In this document: one piece after another, positions 11,801 through 24,525 of the stretch
Numbering within the stretch: the first letter of the stretch is position 1
Layout of the letters: each line of letters opens with the position of its first letter
Source: Marisa cornuarietis
Taxonomy: Eukaryota > Mollusca > Gastropoda > Architaenioglossa > Ampullariidae
Assembly: GCA_004794655.1 (NCBI GenBank)
Contig: SMMW01000001.1
Coordinates: forward strand, 12,866,001-12,930,000
Reading direction: 5' to 3'
Length of the DNA: 64,000 nt
Translations under genes and position numbers: made by a program
Notes under the pieces: model-generated
What the model was told of the DNA's origin: nothing
Databases searched by the model: none
Seen by the model: the letters and a program-made list of their open reading frames with translations, nothing else

Positions 11801-14800
11801 CCGCCAGAGGGTGACCGCTGTGTTTATCAACATAACGCCACCTTAACAACTAACCCGTTCCCACAGCTACCCATTCACATTGTGAGGATCCATTTAACAG
11901 TGCATTTGCTCCACTCGTGTCAGAAGTAGAAGTGCAGCACCAATGCTATAGCCATATTCCCAGTTACCTTGGGGTACCTCAAAACCCTGTTGCTTCTTCA
12001 GCATATACATTACTGGGTAACATTTAGGAGCAAAGTGGCATTCATATACGACACAGGACTGTGTAATTGAAGTCACCTCTACACACACAAAGTTGATGCT
12101 TTGTCTTCTTAACAATGAATCCTTTGGGAACACATGGACGCTTATTCTGTCACTGTCTCTTCCTGTGCATTCAGCAACGACACAATAGTTTCCATATCTG
12201 CTCTTGGGGTTTCAAAATTTAGTATTTTTTGAGCAACTAATATCAGCCATGCTGTGGTCAGCCATAATTTCACCATTACTGACATCACACACAGCTTCAG
12301 GCCCAAATGGAGATTTGAACGGGTAAGGAAATCATTTTTATTTAATTTCTCAAGATTTATGTTTCTCCTTGCAATTCATATTCAAAGCATTGGTAAATGA
12401 TACAAAAGGAGTCTTTTGAGCACGATATGTGTCACCAGTCAGGTAGGTCTTTAACTGATATTAGACTGAAGGTAAAAAGAAAATAAATCATAAACATAAA
12501 TTCATGACAACATGAGAATTAATGGCGTAATATTTTTATTAAAAAAGTTATAAATTATATTTCTGTGGCTGTAATTTTTTTTTCTTAGAATTTATCAATA
12601 ACATTTTATATTTGCAGGGAGGATGTCTCCAGTCATGTAGAGACACGTACACAGTTAGGTTTGTATTCTTCTGATACTGTTTTGTTTTTAATTTTTTTAA
12701 ACTTTTTTCCTGAAAAGTTCATGTTTGCTTGCCTTGTTGGGAAAATGCTTCCACCTAGAGGTGATTTCACATTATGAGGGGAGAAGGAGGGGAAGGAAAC
12801 CAGGGTACCAGGAGAAAACCCCCAATGACCAGGCCTGCAAACAGGTGTTGCATAAAGAAAGTGTCCCGAGACCAGGTCTGAACCCATGGTCTTTGCAGTG
12901 GTGACAAGCGAGTGTTTTAGCTGTTGCACTACCAGGCACCCTTTATGTGGTTGCCAATTTGGTTATTAAACTTAACAAACATACTGTTTATTAAGATTAA
13001 GTGTCATTATTAGGAGTTGATTTATCTAACACTTTTATTTATTTCATAAACTTTAAGATTGGATATGAAAGATCTGCTTCGACTCATCTCAGTATAATGC
13101 AAGGGTAGTTGGAGGGCAATTCATGACAATAAATGTTATTTTCATTCAGTTTTAAACATTGTAAGAGCTGTTTGAAGCAGCTGGATTACTTATTAGTGAA
13201 CTTTCTGACATTGAATTTATTTCTTATTTTTCAGAATGCGAAGAGCATTATGTGAAGTTTTACATTCAGGGAAACATTGGGAAAGGTAAGCATTTAGACA
13301 CTGCAGTATCAGTGGTGATGGGATTTATGTATGTAGAAATTCATAACATTTTTTCTATTAACATATTTCCCTTTATTTATTTACTAAAATGAATGAAGGG
13401 GATATAAGTAAGCATCTTAAGACATATTGCAAAGACAATTTTTTAAAACGTTTTCAGTGCTCAGTTTTATTTTCTAACAGCGACTTTTCCATCAGACACT
13501 GGAAGCAAGATTACAGACCACACCACGCCAGCAGGAGGTACTTCTGTTCTTAATGTCTTCTCTTTACCCTTTGGTTCTTGTATATAAAATAGGATTGTAT
13601 CATTAACTTAGTTTTAATAGCTTTGTCACCAGGAGGTCAACATACAATCCAGAGAACAGCTTAGCAGCTACATCATCTAAGCTACAAACAGTGAGAGAGC
13701 CAGGATCATTTATTCACTCATTCAATACGGGTGTATTGACACATTTTAGCTATAGCTATTAAGATGTTCACATTCGAGGGTGCAAACTGTGTAGGAAGAG
13801 TTAATTAGGTATGTTCTTAGTTGTATTCAGGGTTTTGATCTCTTTCTGTGCATAGTGATGTTTACAAGCTTATATCATCAAAACAGAAAGTTATTCATTT
13901 AGTATTTTATCATAAGTCCAGTCAAATGAAGAAACAAAAGTGTAGCACTATTATATACCTTTAATCAAGCTTGTCTCCAGGGTATCTTCTGCATTGTATG
14001 CTGCATAAACTCTCTCTTTCCTTATCCACCACTTACTCACAATTGAATCCTTTAAATGTTCACTGAAAACGTACCTCTTCCTTAAACATTACTTCTAATA
14101 ACAGTCCACACAATGCTAGTCTTTTGTCACACCCTTCCCCTCCTTTTCTGCTTATTATTACTTCCCTACTCGTCTTCCTTTGGAAAATCATGATACTCTC
14201 AGTCCTTGTTACTTGGTTCCTCTTTGCCTTTTCTGTATTTGTCTTTTATTTATCATTAGTACTGTTGTTTATCTTTCTGTCGTTCATATGTTTTTACTTT
14301 TCTGTCCCTTAATAATAATAAATAGAACATTTGTACAGTGCCTTTTTCCAGCATAAGCCAGACTCAAGGTGCTTAAAATATAAACACACAGATATGAGAA
14401 TAATAATAGTCCCAAAACAAAGAGTTCCTTGTGTTCTCTCAAAGTGAATGGCGTCTGCATAGATGCACAACAGCTCAGTTAAACTACCAGCTGCAGCTGA
14501 GATTTGCAGTCGCAGCACCAGCGGAATAGTTAGTTGTCCATGTCTCATTTTTGTTCTTAAGCATGCTCCTTACAAGTGTGAGTATGCGCTATACAAATCT
14601 TGCATTTATTATTATTCAGCAAACTGAATCTGAAAGGAGCACATTTTAAACTTGCAACATTTTCTGCTGATCAAATCACAATCTTTTCTTGACCTTCACA
14701 TATTAGTAGTTTCTCACCTTATTGAGGGAACTCCTCCCACCCCACACCTACAAGAGGCAGGCAAAGATGATTTCATTAAGACTGACCAAAACATTAACTC

Positions 14801-17800
14801 TATAAAAAATGTGTTTGCTCATTTAAGAGTATAATTATAGTTTATATATATATGTGTGTGTGTATATATATATATACACATTTATTTAGTAGACCAAGAT
14901 AAATTAAGAACCATGAAGAACAACATTTTTAATTAAAATGTGTTTTGCACATTTAAGTGTATGTAGTATATATGTGTTTATGTACATACATATGATGAGA
15001 GAAAAGATAGGAAGATGTATACATATAATTATCTTTACTGCAGGACCATTATCACCAAGCATTACTATGCCCCTTCCACCACTGGATCTGCCATCACAGG
15101 AACAGCAAGAGCTAGGCTACATGCCCCATCGAGATGATTTTGAGCGGGTAGGATTTTATGTTATCTGGATACCTTGATCTAGTAGTGGCAAAAGAAGTTA
15201 TAGCTTTTAAGCATGTTGTGTAGCTGTTGTGAATGACAAGGAGTCATCTGAAACTGAATGACAATAAAATGAAGGTGTTATAATAAGGTGTGAGCTGAAT
15301 GGTATCAAAATCGTGCAAGTGTGAGATGCCTTCATCACTTTTGTCAACTTTGTATATGATTTTGGACTTCTTGCTGTTGCTGCATTGTCCATGTCTATAC
15401 ATGTAAATACAGTCATCTGGAACTGTGATTACCATCTGCACAGTCTTGGGAAACTTCATCCCGTAGTGCATCACTTAACAGTGCATCAAACTCTATGGGT
15501 CTCAAAACTACTATGACCAGAGTAGATTATTGCAGTAGATCATTGTGGGGTGTTCCTGCTACACACATTGACAGACTTCATGAGATTTGAAACACAGCAG
15601 CCAGCATCATTACCCATGCAAAGGCATCCGAATACATCACACTTGTTTTGCAATCATTTCAATTTAGTGGTTTCCAGTTTGGAAATATATCGTAAGATTC
15701 TTGCCTGTGCATGAAAAAAACAGCTTTAGAGTAATCATGGTTGGTTGGGTCCATGTATGTTCACTATTTCTGCTTAGCCTCACAGTCCCACTTGTTTCCT
15801 CCCTGTCTGGCTGACACACACACACACACACAAAATAAAAAAGCAGTTGGTGCCCAGGACAATCTAGGATGCAGCTTTTGCTATGGAACCCTTTTCCTCA
15901 TGCAGGGTGTGCAACAATCTTCCTTAAGCAGCTGAAGAGTCAGCTGTTTATCAGCTAAACCATCAGCCCTACCATCAGTCCCACCATCACTACCCTCACT
16001 TCTCTTCTCATTGTGCTCCCTTTGCCCATTTACTGTTCTGTCCAGTCCTTCTGGGTGTTTATCAGTTGTTTCTCCTGTGCACTAAGCATCTTTGTGATTG
16101 ATACCTGCACGTTATAAGCTTCATCATCATCATAGCCAAGGCTAGTATGATAATAACAAGTTTGATAAATAGCTCAGATTTGTTTGTCCTCGCATATTAC
16201 TGAAAATACATATGATAATGAAGATCTGCTATGTGTTATATGTTTTTATTTTATTTCAGGAGCATGATAATCAAGCAGAGACCCTTGTCAGTGGTCTTGC
16301 AATTAGTGCTGATGATGATGATTTAGATTTGAGTAAGTTCTCATTTGGTCTCATGCTACTATGTGAGAATATATATGTAAGCAATTCCATTTTTTTCTTC
16401 TTTTTTGGAGCCATTATTTTTAGGTGTGCAGAGTATGCATTATGGTCAGATGGGTAATCTGTGGGTGTCGTCCATTAGATCACTTGCTATTCAGAATTAC
16501 ACTTTAATCAGTGAAATAAAAGTGAGAAGGATTTTTTGTGCTTATTAAAATTTATGTATCATCTCTTTGTATGCAACAATCCCAGCAGTCATGTACATTG
16601 TGTGAATCTACTTGAATTACAGTTATTCTTTTAAATATAAGAATATCATTGTTTTTTACCTGTGGCATAATACCTCAGTGCATTCTTTTAAATCTTCATC
16701 CATGCAGTTTTATTTTCCAGATGTAAAACTGTCATGTGTGAGCAAATATCGTGTAAGATTACGTGAACGTGAGCGCAGAAAACGAATAGCCCGCAGTCAT
16801 TCTCTTATTTCCACAAGTCTCATTCCGAACAAAAATGCCAAGACACCAAATCCCAAGAGAAAGTTTGCCAAAGAAGAAAGGTGGGCATGTTTGTTTGCAT
16901 CTCCTAAACACATTTTTCTCAGGAAAATAGTATTTTATATCTCTACAAAAAATCGATCAAGACAGAACAGCTGGCTGTGGTGTCCATTAATGCAAAAATG
17001 CAGTTTGATGTGCTAAAGACATTTAAGGCAGTAAGGACTCTTTCAGATAATGAGTTTCACAGTGGAAAAACTAAGTTTGACCAAAACTGACTGTTTTATG
17101 GTCTGCTTTATCACCAGGGAGATTCTCGAGAAGATGAAGGTTCACACACAGTTTCAAACCAGTGCAGAGCTTGAGCGTCTGCAGGAGACGTTGCTCAGTA
17201 AGTTACAACAACTCTGCTAGTCTACATATGTTGTTATTTGAACATTTTATTTCCACTATTATGCTGGCAGTAAATGTAAAATTGATTAAATTAGAACATA
17301 AAGCTGAAACTGTGACAAGTCTTTTTCTTTTTGGAAGGGGAAGGCATGGTGTGGTTGAGTGGGCCAAGTATTGGATGTTCAGTTAACATTATCATAAAGT
17401 AAACTGATTAAAGAGAGATGCTTAAAGTTTCCATAGATCAGTAATATAAAATTATGCATGATTAGTAGTTTTTGTTATTTTACAGAGGAAAAAGAGCACA
17501 AAACCAAGATCAAAGAAATGTCGGAGTTACGAAAACAAGGTGTCACCCTCTTGAGTGGTAATGTTCCTTTATAACTTCTCTAGTAATCTGTATTATGTTT
17601 ATTATGTTGCTTACATGTTATTTTGAGCTTCATGTTTGTTCATTCAAAAACTTTCAGTTGTGGCAGTTGCTCATTATAGATAACCTAAAATTAAACAAAG
17701 GAAATTCTGGGCAGTCATGGATCAGCATGTTTACACTGGTGTTCAATACACTACAGAATGGTTTGAACAGGACATCAAAAGTGCTATAGGAGTATTTTTA

Positions 17801-20800
17801 ACTTAATGGTAGATCGTTGAAGGTAGCACACAGTTGCTGAAATAAGGAGCATTTAGAGGCTGGCACAGAAAGAGGTTTTTCTTTCTCAGTTCCTGTCTTT
17901 ACCCATATTTGAATCTATACAGAGTGCAATGAAATCCTGTTACTTCTATCAACACAGAAAATGATTTTTGTTTCTTTACACCTTTTGTCTGGAATAATCA
18001 TTTAAGTGAACCTTAACACAACATTTAGTATTACAGTATGCTAGGGTTTTGGGGCTTTATGTACCATTTTCATTACAGTTAAATTGAGAAAAATGAAGAG
18101 CATTAAGTGTTAGGTGGATGTAGTGCTGCAGCATTTTATTTGCATTCTGATGAGAGACAAACGTATATTCAGCTTTCTGAAACAAAAGTTGTAGTGTTGT
18201 ACAAGTTAAATCTCTGGTCTAGGGAACAAGCAGGGTTTTCTTTTCCTGTTTGGTCACTAGTGGTATGATTTCCTGCAGATGTAGAGGATTATGAAGAGGA
18301 GAAATACAAGAGGGAGAAACGGAAGGAGAATAGAAAAAAGATGGTGAGTTTGCTGTTCACCTCCTGCTTGCTTAGACCACAAAACAGTAAGTCATCTCAA
18401 GGTTTTACTGTTTATGCCTCTTGACGTCCCATCAGCATTGGGATATTTCTTGTCCTGATAGTATGCATTCTTAACTCCCATGCATCACTAAGGCTTAAGC
18501 AGAATTCTCACCCCTCCTCCAGTCTTCAAGATGTCTGATAAAACATTCCATTATAAAGATATTAAAATGTTCTTATCAGTTCATTATGTGAAAGAGGGAT
18601 CACTCAGATGCTGTGTACTTCTTCAGAAAAAGGAAACGGCCACTTTTGAAAGAGTTTGTTGGTGGTTTTGTTTGAGTTGTCTTTTTTTTAAAAAATACTG
18701 ATTTTATGTGCATTGTACTTTTTGGATGTATGTGCAAGTATGTGTGCATGCATATCTCTAGATATATATATATATATGTGTGTGTGCATGCACATATTTG
18801 TGCATGTATCTGCTTGTTACTGTATCTTACATTAGTTTGCTTTTTTGCTGTTTTCTTTTGCATAAACTGCAGTATATTTATGGTTATATTTTAGTGTTTA
18901 CATCTAAATGCTTTTGAAAAATTCAAAATTAAGCATGAAAAACCTGATATACATTGCTATACTCATTAATGAGTTCAGTGTGTTTTAGATATTTTGGCCA
19001 GTGGCTTCAAAGTAAGTGAAGAAACTAGGGAATTTGGGTTCTAATGTAATTTAACACCTAACAGAAAACAATGGTCACATATCGACCAATAGGTGGCCCT
19101 GTTGAGTTAATATGCATGTAAATGCTAGTACATGGCAGCATGTGCAATCAGATTTATATTCATGGTTTATTGCACTGGCCATATCTCACACTCACAGAAG
19201 GGCCTACTCAAACTTTACTGCTTGGGATAAAAAATGATCACAAAATTTAGGCAGATTTTCTTTCCTGTGCATTTGGTGTTTTGTGTCTTGTTCAAGTATT
19301 GATGTACATGATTAATTTGTTTGCTTTTGCTGTTCTTGTCCTTTGAAATTAGAGATTATTATCTTTAAATACACTCTACTACTCTTTATATATGCAGAAT
19401 TTAGTAACACCTAATTTTATAAAGAGTTTAATCTCTTTTTCATTGTTGTAACTTTCTGTTTTATGAAAATGGTAGGATGGAGGATTTTATATACCAAAAC
19501 TTAAGATATTAGATTTTTAACAGTTATTTTTGTATCTCTATATCTTTGCCTTACTCATCTTCAGTGTTTGTAAGCAATTGTAAGCTTAACTGATAGCATC
19601 ATTTCAAAAATATTTATTTATAAGGTTGTTTGGACAGTGAACCATATTTGTTTAGCTGCTTTGATGCATTAGTTAATACTGGCTGACAAATGTCTTTGAG
19701 TGTCGCCAGCAGTCTGATTTGCATTTAGGAAACAAACGTCTGCTGCTCTTGCTGTGGCATCTAATTTTATTTATTTTTATTTTATTTGTACAGAACACTT
19801 TGCAGACGCCAAAGCGGAATTCATCAGTTTCCAAGAAAGCAGAGTAAGTCTTTCTGTACCCTTTCCAATTCACATGTATTTTAGCCCTCTTTCTCATAGA
19901 TAAATATCTTGCATATGTTACACCAAAATCAATTGATGGTGATGGTAAAAATTTTAAATCTAAGAATAAATTATTATATGAACTCTATGGCAGACAAGAG
20001 TAATGGGCAGTGCGATGTGATTAACTGTATTGGTTTTTTTTTAAAATTGAAGGCTTAAATTTATAAATGACCAGAGAATTGTGCTAACTTGTGGAAGTAA
20101 ATTATTTTTATTGCAAAAGAATAGTAACAGGGGACACTTATTTTTTTATTTTGAAAATTATTTTCTTAGTTAATTTCCATTTCTTTTATTTATGTTGTTT
20201 TATGTTTTACAGGGGAAAGGTGGAAAAGTTAGATATACTCATCGACGACGACGGTAAATTATAGATTACACTGCTTTTTATGTACTCCCATTTTTAACAT
20301 CATTTTAAATGCTTCAGATTTTTAAGGTTATGTTCATCCAAATAATTTTATTCTTCTCATATTATTTTAAGTCTTGAATCTGTAATGCTATGTTCAACCA
20401 TATAATCATGTTCTCCTAGTTTTAACATCATTTTAAAAGCTTTACAAGGTTCCTTTCTATAATTACATGCAAACATTAATTATAGACCATATATTTACCT
20501 ACCCATCCCCTGAACTTTATCAGCTGATAGGATAGGTAATTACAGTCAGAATAGCACCAAAAGCTAGGAATCATGCAAATTGCACTAAACACTTAGATCA
20601 AAACAGAGAAGTTTTTCTACTGTCCCTCATGTCAGACAAGTATTTAAGGCAATTTTGTTGAACAGTCTTTCCAGCACAATACTTTGCATGCATACAGACA
20701 GATGCCTACCTATAAGTGAGGTGCAAAATCTATATAAACAACATTTGTGAAAAATAGACAACTATCTCAGGTGGATAAATCCCCATCTCTTAAATGAATT

Positions 20801-23800
20801 GCACTATATCAATAGAAACAAATTGGTTGAGCATTGATGGTTTCATGTAAAGTTGGTGCTGTACCAGAATTACAGGCATTAATCGCTAGTGTACATTTTC
20901 AGCTTTAAATTTTGCATATGCATTTTGTAGGGTCTACAATGTTGTGCTTGAGGTTACTGTCATATAAAGTCAGTAATTGTATGTCTTTTTTCCAGAACAA
21001 AGCAATATTTATACCTATTTAAACAAAAACAGTCTATTTGCTAGACACATTGCGATAGATTTCTCATTCTATTCAAGAACTTTGTCCAGTGACAGAAATG
21101 TTTATTATTTATTTGTGTAGACACAAAAGATGACGAAGAGGCGGAGGCAGAGGATAGCAAGGAGATGGCCAGCATGCCTGGCTATGAAATGTTATCTGAG
21201 AGGGAGAAAAGGGTGAGGTTTTTTTTTACGTTTAGGGGAAATGTGAAAAAAAAGCAACTTTAGCACCTGGGAATTATAAATTATGAATGGTTAAAGTATT
21301 ACTGACATGTAGAAAGTGTATAATGTGAAAGGGTTTATGTTCTTGTTGCAGTTTAAGAGAAAATGTCCCAAGTTTGAAACACTAGAGTGACTCACATGTT
21401 GGGGATGCTCATTGCAAGTTATCATGACATCATCTCAAGTTCTTTATGCTGTGCATTTAAATGTGTGAAGACAAATAAGAGTATTTAGCAATGTTTCTGA
21501 ATGTTTGCAGGTCATTTCAATATACAGTAGAACCTCGATTATCCAGTTTAATGACCGGCGCCTGTAATTGGGATAATCAAAAATCATAGATAATCAAAAA
21601 TAATTCTAAAAATTTGCAAATGCTAGAATAGGTGGAATATCATGCACCGTTTGATTTCCAGTGTTAAATTCTGATGAAAGCTTAGCAAAGATTTCCCCTT
21701 TTTGGCACGCTCTACAATTTGCAGTTTTGTAGCAGTTGACAAAACAACTCTTTTTTTTTTTCACTTCCGTACCGGACCCCGGGATTTCAGCACCAACTTA
21801 CCTCGAGGTCCAACTGAATAAATCAGAACAAGGCATCACCTACACGGATGGTGCGACTCATACACAATCTTTTCCCGAACAAGCATTAAATCAAAGGACA
21901 AATGTCAAAACTTATTGATGAATGGCAGTCATTGGAATTTGGAAAAAGGGGAGGGAGAGTGTTCAGAAAGTCCTCTGTATTGGATTGTCTAATGGTTCGT
22001 CACAGCAGGGTATTGCCTGCCTGGTGCACAGATTCTATACTTTCAATATTTTTTGAATAATTCTCAGAAACCCATCAACAAAGAAAACTTAACCTGTGAC
22101 ACACATAGTGTGCATTCCTGTAGTCAGAATTCTTGGCGGTCTTGCGATGTCTAGCAGTTTTTTTTTTAAGGCGATCCTGGACAACTGAATGCACAGTTAA
22201 TTCAAGACCAGAAAATCGAGGTTCCACTGTATGAGTTTCAGTAGAACCTGTTTACCATCCAAACTTTATGAACTCTTTAAAGGAGGCAGTATAGGTTAGT
22301 GCACTCAGCTGCAGAGCAAAAAGTCATTGCTTCTAAACCTGCTTGTGCCTGTGGCTGGAAAAACTCATTCTCATCCAGCAGCTGCTGTGCAGAAATGGGT
22401 ACTTGAATTATCAGGAAAGATGATGACAGCAGAAGGAGAGGGCTGGGATTCACCATCCACATGGCATGCCCTAAACACAGTAGACTACATTTCTCCTATG
22501 GGTTTGCGTTGTGACCCTTTGCCATTTCAGGAGTTTGAAAGTAGTCTAAATCATGCCATGAAGCCCTGGCATAAATATTAGAGTATCTGACGTAACTGCA
22601 GTTGTTCAGTCAGCATTTATTTTCCGAGCCCAGCTTGCACTAATCAGTATATACCGGTTTCCACAACCACATTTAGAAATAACTATAAGGGATCAAGACA
22701 TGATTTACATTAATTTAGAAAGTACATTTTTTAAAAAGTTTATTTATATGATGATCACTTTATGGTCTAAATGAGCAAGGAAGACTTTGAAGATGGTTCA
22801 GATCTAAGCAAAACTGAAGTCACCAGCATGAATTTTCACAAAAAAAGATTTAAAGCTCTTAGCAGCACTTCATTTTAGTAGATGTATTCGAATCCTATGT
22901 AGTTATGGTTGTTTTTTGTTTATTGTGAAAATCCACAAGAAAATAAGTAACTAATGCTAAAGAGACATTTATATAGTCATTTGTGACATCATATTTGGCC
23001 TCTTTTATATAGACATCAGTAACATCAGAAATTTGGCCTCTTTTATATAGATATAGTGACATCACAGGTTTGGATTCATACCTAGACATTACTGACATCA
23101 CAGGTTTGACCTCTGTTTGTGCATGATGCTGTATCTCAAGAATTACTTTTAAACAGAAACAGGTAGACAGGTTCAGTGCTTCATCTTGAGATTCACTTTT
23201 TGTTATTCCAGCTGTGCAATTCCATTAGAATGATTCCTGCAAACTACATCACTATAAAAACCTGTATCATCAAAGTGAGTATTTCTTAGCTAGTGTCTAG
23301 CAAGTTGATTACTGTATAGTCCCTTACTAGTTAGAGAAGTAGTGGAATGAGCAAGCACATTATAACTTGGTAGTTTCAACATCAACTGCATTTATGTGCA
23401 AAAGCATCATCATCAAATATTTTTAGAAGGCATTTAACAGTCAGGCATGATGGGCCAAACTCATGGAGAAGTGATATGATTCCATATCTCTATATGGTTA
23501 GATTCACAGTTGTTTTGAAAGGTACACTTTGTTTTACCCACTGAAAGTTGATAGGAGTCAACTGGTGTGATTTTTGAGTACTCTTGTCTTTGTACATGAA
23601 TACACAGATGAAAACACCAGCATAACTGATGTATTTAACAGAAACAAGTCTTCTGCACAGAGGAGCATTTAATCTACATCATTTAGGCATTGTTTAAGCA
23701 TCATCAGTTAGGAGAGTGGGTGTCTGCTTTTACTGGTGCTTAATACCTGGTTTGAGTATATGGCCTGCCACAACTTTCTGCTTAAAACCATTGTTCAGTG

Positions 23801-24525
23801 TACCTGTAGGGTGGCTGATTCTCAGCATGAGATAGGAAGAATCAGCTGTTAATTAATTATGTCTTGATGTTGGGTGCCTATTTTACTTGCTGCTTCTCAG
23901 CAAATGACAGTAGATAATTATGTCATCTCCTCGTTCCTTCCAGTCTTGCTGTCAGGCAGCCAGTTTGGCAGATAAACATTCTGGGCCCGATGTGTAACTG
24001 TAGTTATTATGCAGCTTTTTGTCATTGCATGTTAACACATTAGCAGTCAAGATTGTGCATGAAGTTGCTTGTATCCATCAAGAACAAAACTGAGTTATAT
24101 TGAAAAGTGTTAACTGTTAATTCTTTAAACTGAAATAATTTTCAGCCTGAGACAACATGCACCTATCATGATTTTGTTTGAAAACCCCTCTTTCTGTGAG
24201 GTCTGAAAAATCATCATTAATATGGAGTAACATTTTATTACTGATTTTACAGTATTTTCAAGCTTTCTGACCTTGAGTCGAAGTTAAGGATGTCTTATTT
24301 AAGGCTTAATTTAGACATTTTTTAATGAAGTGATTTAAGTTGCATTGCTTTTGCTTAAATCTAAATTATGTCATTAAAAAAAATTAATTTCTTTGTGCAC
24401 AGGATTACCTTCAGCGGAGGCAAGGCTTACCAGTCAAAATCAGATACCCTAGTGGTATGGATAAAACTCACAGACGCAAAATAATGAGTTTCCTCTCGGA
24501 CAATGGCTGGATTGGTGTAGCATAA
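8881..24525 (+). CDS. TADA2B: Transcriptional adaptor 2B (Ada2b), SAGA-type HAT complex subunit
   Basis: Seventeen exons: 8881-8973, 9106-9165, 11362-11462, 12618-12658, 13235-13285, 13481-13537, 15044-15147, 16260-16332, 16721-16880, 17118-17197, 17486-17557, 18279-18343, 19794-19843, 20213-20253, 21121-21212, 23212-23274, 24403-24525. All phases agree and give 441 aa, close to the roughly 420 aa of vertebrate TADA2B. Residues 1-51 form a ZZ zinc finger (CGYCQ, CAECT, CLQCFACG, then paired His). Residues 63-110 form a SANT domain (WCLAEENMLLDAVEQYGFGN). The 2B-type linker GGPLSPSITMPLPPLD follows. A charged coiled-coil-like region spans about 190-350, and the C-terminal 75 residues are a SWIRM domain (LPVKIRYPSGMDKTHRRKI). 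The SANT segment and the linker distinguish it from TADA2A. In known complexes Ada2b anchors GCN5/PCAF in SAGA and stimulates nucleosomal histone H3 acetylation. The first intron uses a GC donor. Introns are loaded with repeats. Confidence 0.95.
8974..8979 (+). promoter_or_regulatory. Non-canonical GC splice donor of TADA2B intron 1
   Basis: Exon 1 ends TTACAG and the next bases are GCACGT. Only this GC donor, joined to the acceptor at 9105, keeps the ZZ cysteines in frame (FDLCLQ followed by CFACGVES). The nearest GT (8978) would shift the frame and destroy the zinc finger. Confidence 0.75.
10405..11155 (-). mobile_element. 5'-truncated LINE with RNase H domain and 10-bp TSD
   Basis: The minus-strand ORF, intact from about 11150 to its stop near 10430, encodes the C-terminal part of a non-LTR retrotransposon ORF2. 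The RNase H motifs are visible: FKAEVMAIQTGA, FFTDALSVLQAL, and LQWIPSHCGVFGNEAADTLA with its catalytic Asp. A Cys/His cluster follows (CPCQTDSQTTKHLLQECPMH). The 3' end is a (CAA)n tail (GTTGTTGTT on the plus strand from 10405). TGATTTTTAT flanks both sides (10395-10404 and 11156-11165). RNase H plus this C-terminal zinc knuckle fits the Jockey/I group of elements. With no frameshift seen over about 720 bp, it is a young insertion in TADA2B intron 2, antisense to the gene. Confidence 0.9.
11545..12450. mobile_element. DNA transposon remnant with TTAA target site and TIRs
   Basis: AGACCTACCTGA at 11545 and its exact complement TCAGGTAGGTCT ending at 12450 form terminal inverted repeats. Each is bordered by TTAA (11541-11544 and 12451-12454). 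TTAA duplication is typical of piggyBac and Kolobok-type elements. The interior (906 bp) has only short broken ORFs with no recognisable transposase, so it is probably non-autonomous. It lies in TADA2B intron 3, about 80 bp after exon 3. Confidence 0.75.
12728..12941 (-). mobile_element. tRNA-derived SINE, family A copy 2
   Basis: The same arrangement as at 6975-7196, more diverged. The A-box end lies near 12925, a B-box-like CAGACC segment near 12875, and the central core (GGTACCAGGAGAAAACCCCC on the plus strand) near 12805. The conserved opposite end is CTTCCACCTAGAGGTGATTT. It inserted in TADA2B intron 4, antisense to the gene. Confidence 0.8.
13985..14622 (+). mobile_element. CR1/L2-like LINE 3' end, interrupted
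   Basis: The plus strand reads ESFKCSLKTYLFLKHYF near 14045-14095, the standard C-terminal end of this LINE group. An untranslated tail follows that shares CACAATGCTAGTC and later pieces with the minus-strand copy at 30391-30910. The tail ends GTATGCGCTATACAAATCTT plus ATT repeats (to 14622). A second element (14311-14545) splits the tail. Located in TADA2B intron 6. Confidence 0.7.
14311..14545 (-). mobile_element. Second LINE-tail fragment nested in the first
   Basis: Read on the minus strand, it ends with a stretch containing AAGCACCTTGAGTCTGG and CACTGTACAAATGTTCTAT followed by TTATTATTATT. That is the 3'-tail style of CR1/L2 elements, in the opposite orientation to the host copy. No coding motif is seen in it. 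Confidence 0.5.
15220..15720 (+). mobile_element. Old LINE reverse-transcriptase remnant
   Basis: Fragments in shifting frames match a CR1/L2-type RT: LKLNDNKMKVL near 15245, RVDYCSSLWGVPATHIDRLH near 15520-15580, and an LVLQSF piece near 15640 that corresponds to the HWLPV region. Many stops and frameshifts show it is ancient. Located in TADA2B intron 7. Confidence 0.6.
20291..20452 (+). repeat. Diverged tandem duplication, about 60-bp units
   Basis: TTTTAACATCATTTTAAA occurs at the start and end of the segment, and GTTATGTTCATCCAAATAAT is echoed by GCTATGTTCAACCATATAAT. This suggests two to three diverged copies of one unit within TADA2B intron 14. Confidence 0.5.
21525..22229. mobile_element. 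Pogo/Tigger-like DNA transposon remnant (TA target site)
   Basis: The left end CAGTAGAACCTCGATTATCC and the reverse complement of the right end, CAGTGGAACCTCGATTTTC, are terminal inverted repeats of the style known from Tigger/pogo elements. TA flanks both ends (21523-21524 and 22230-22231). The 705-bp interior has no transposase I can recognise. A second start of similar sequence (CAGTAGAACCTGTTTACC, about 22244) lies just beyond and may be the stub of another copy. Located in TADA2B intron 15. Confidence 0.8.
22265..22500 (+). mobile_element. Old tRNA-like SINE, family B relic
   Basis: It begins with a degenerate A-box (GCAGTATAGGTTAGTGCA) and a poor B-box near 22331. Then ATGGGTACTTGA and a GAAGGAGAGGG-type stretch line up with the better preserved SINE at 63187-63440. 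Considerably mutated. Confidence 0.45.
22984..23128 (+). repeat. Minisatellite of about 36 bp, four units
   Basis: TGACATC/TAACATC recurs at 22984, 23020, 23057 and 23093, that is, every 36-37 bp. Each is followed by a variant of TTTGGCCTCTTTTATATAG. Located in TADA2B intron 15, about 85 bp before exon 16. Confidence 0.75.
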
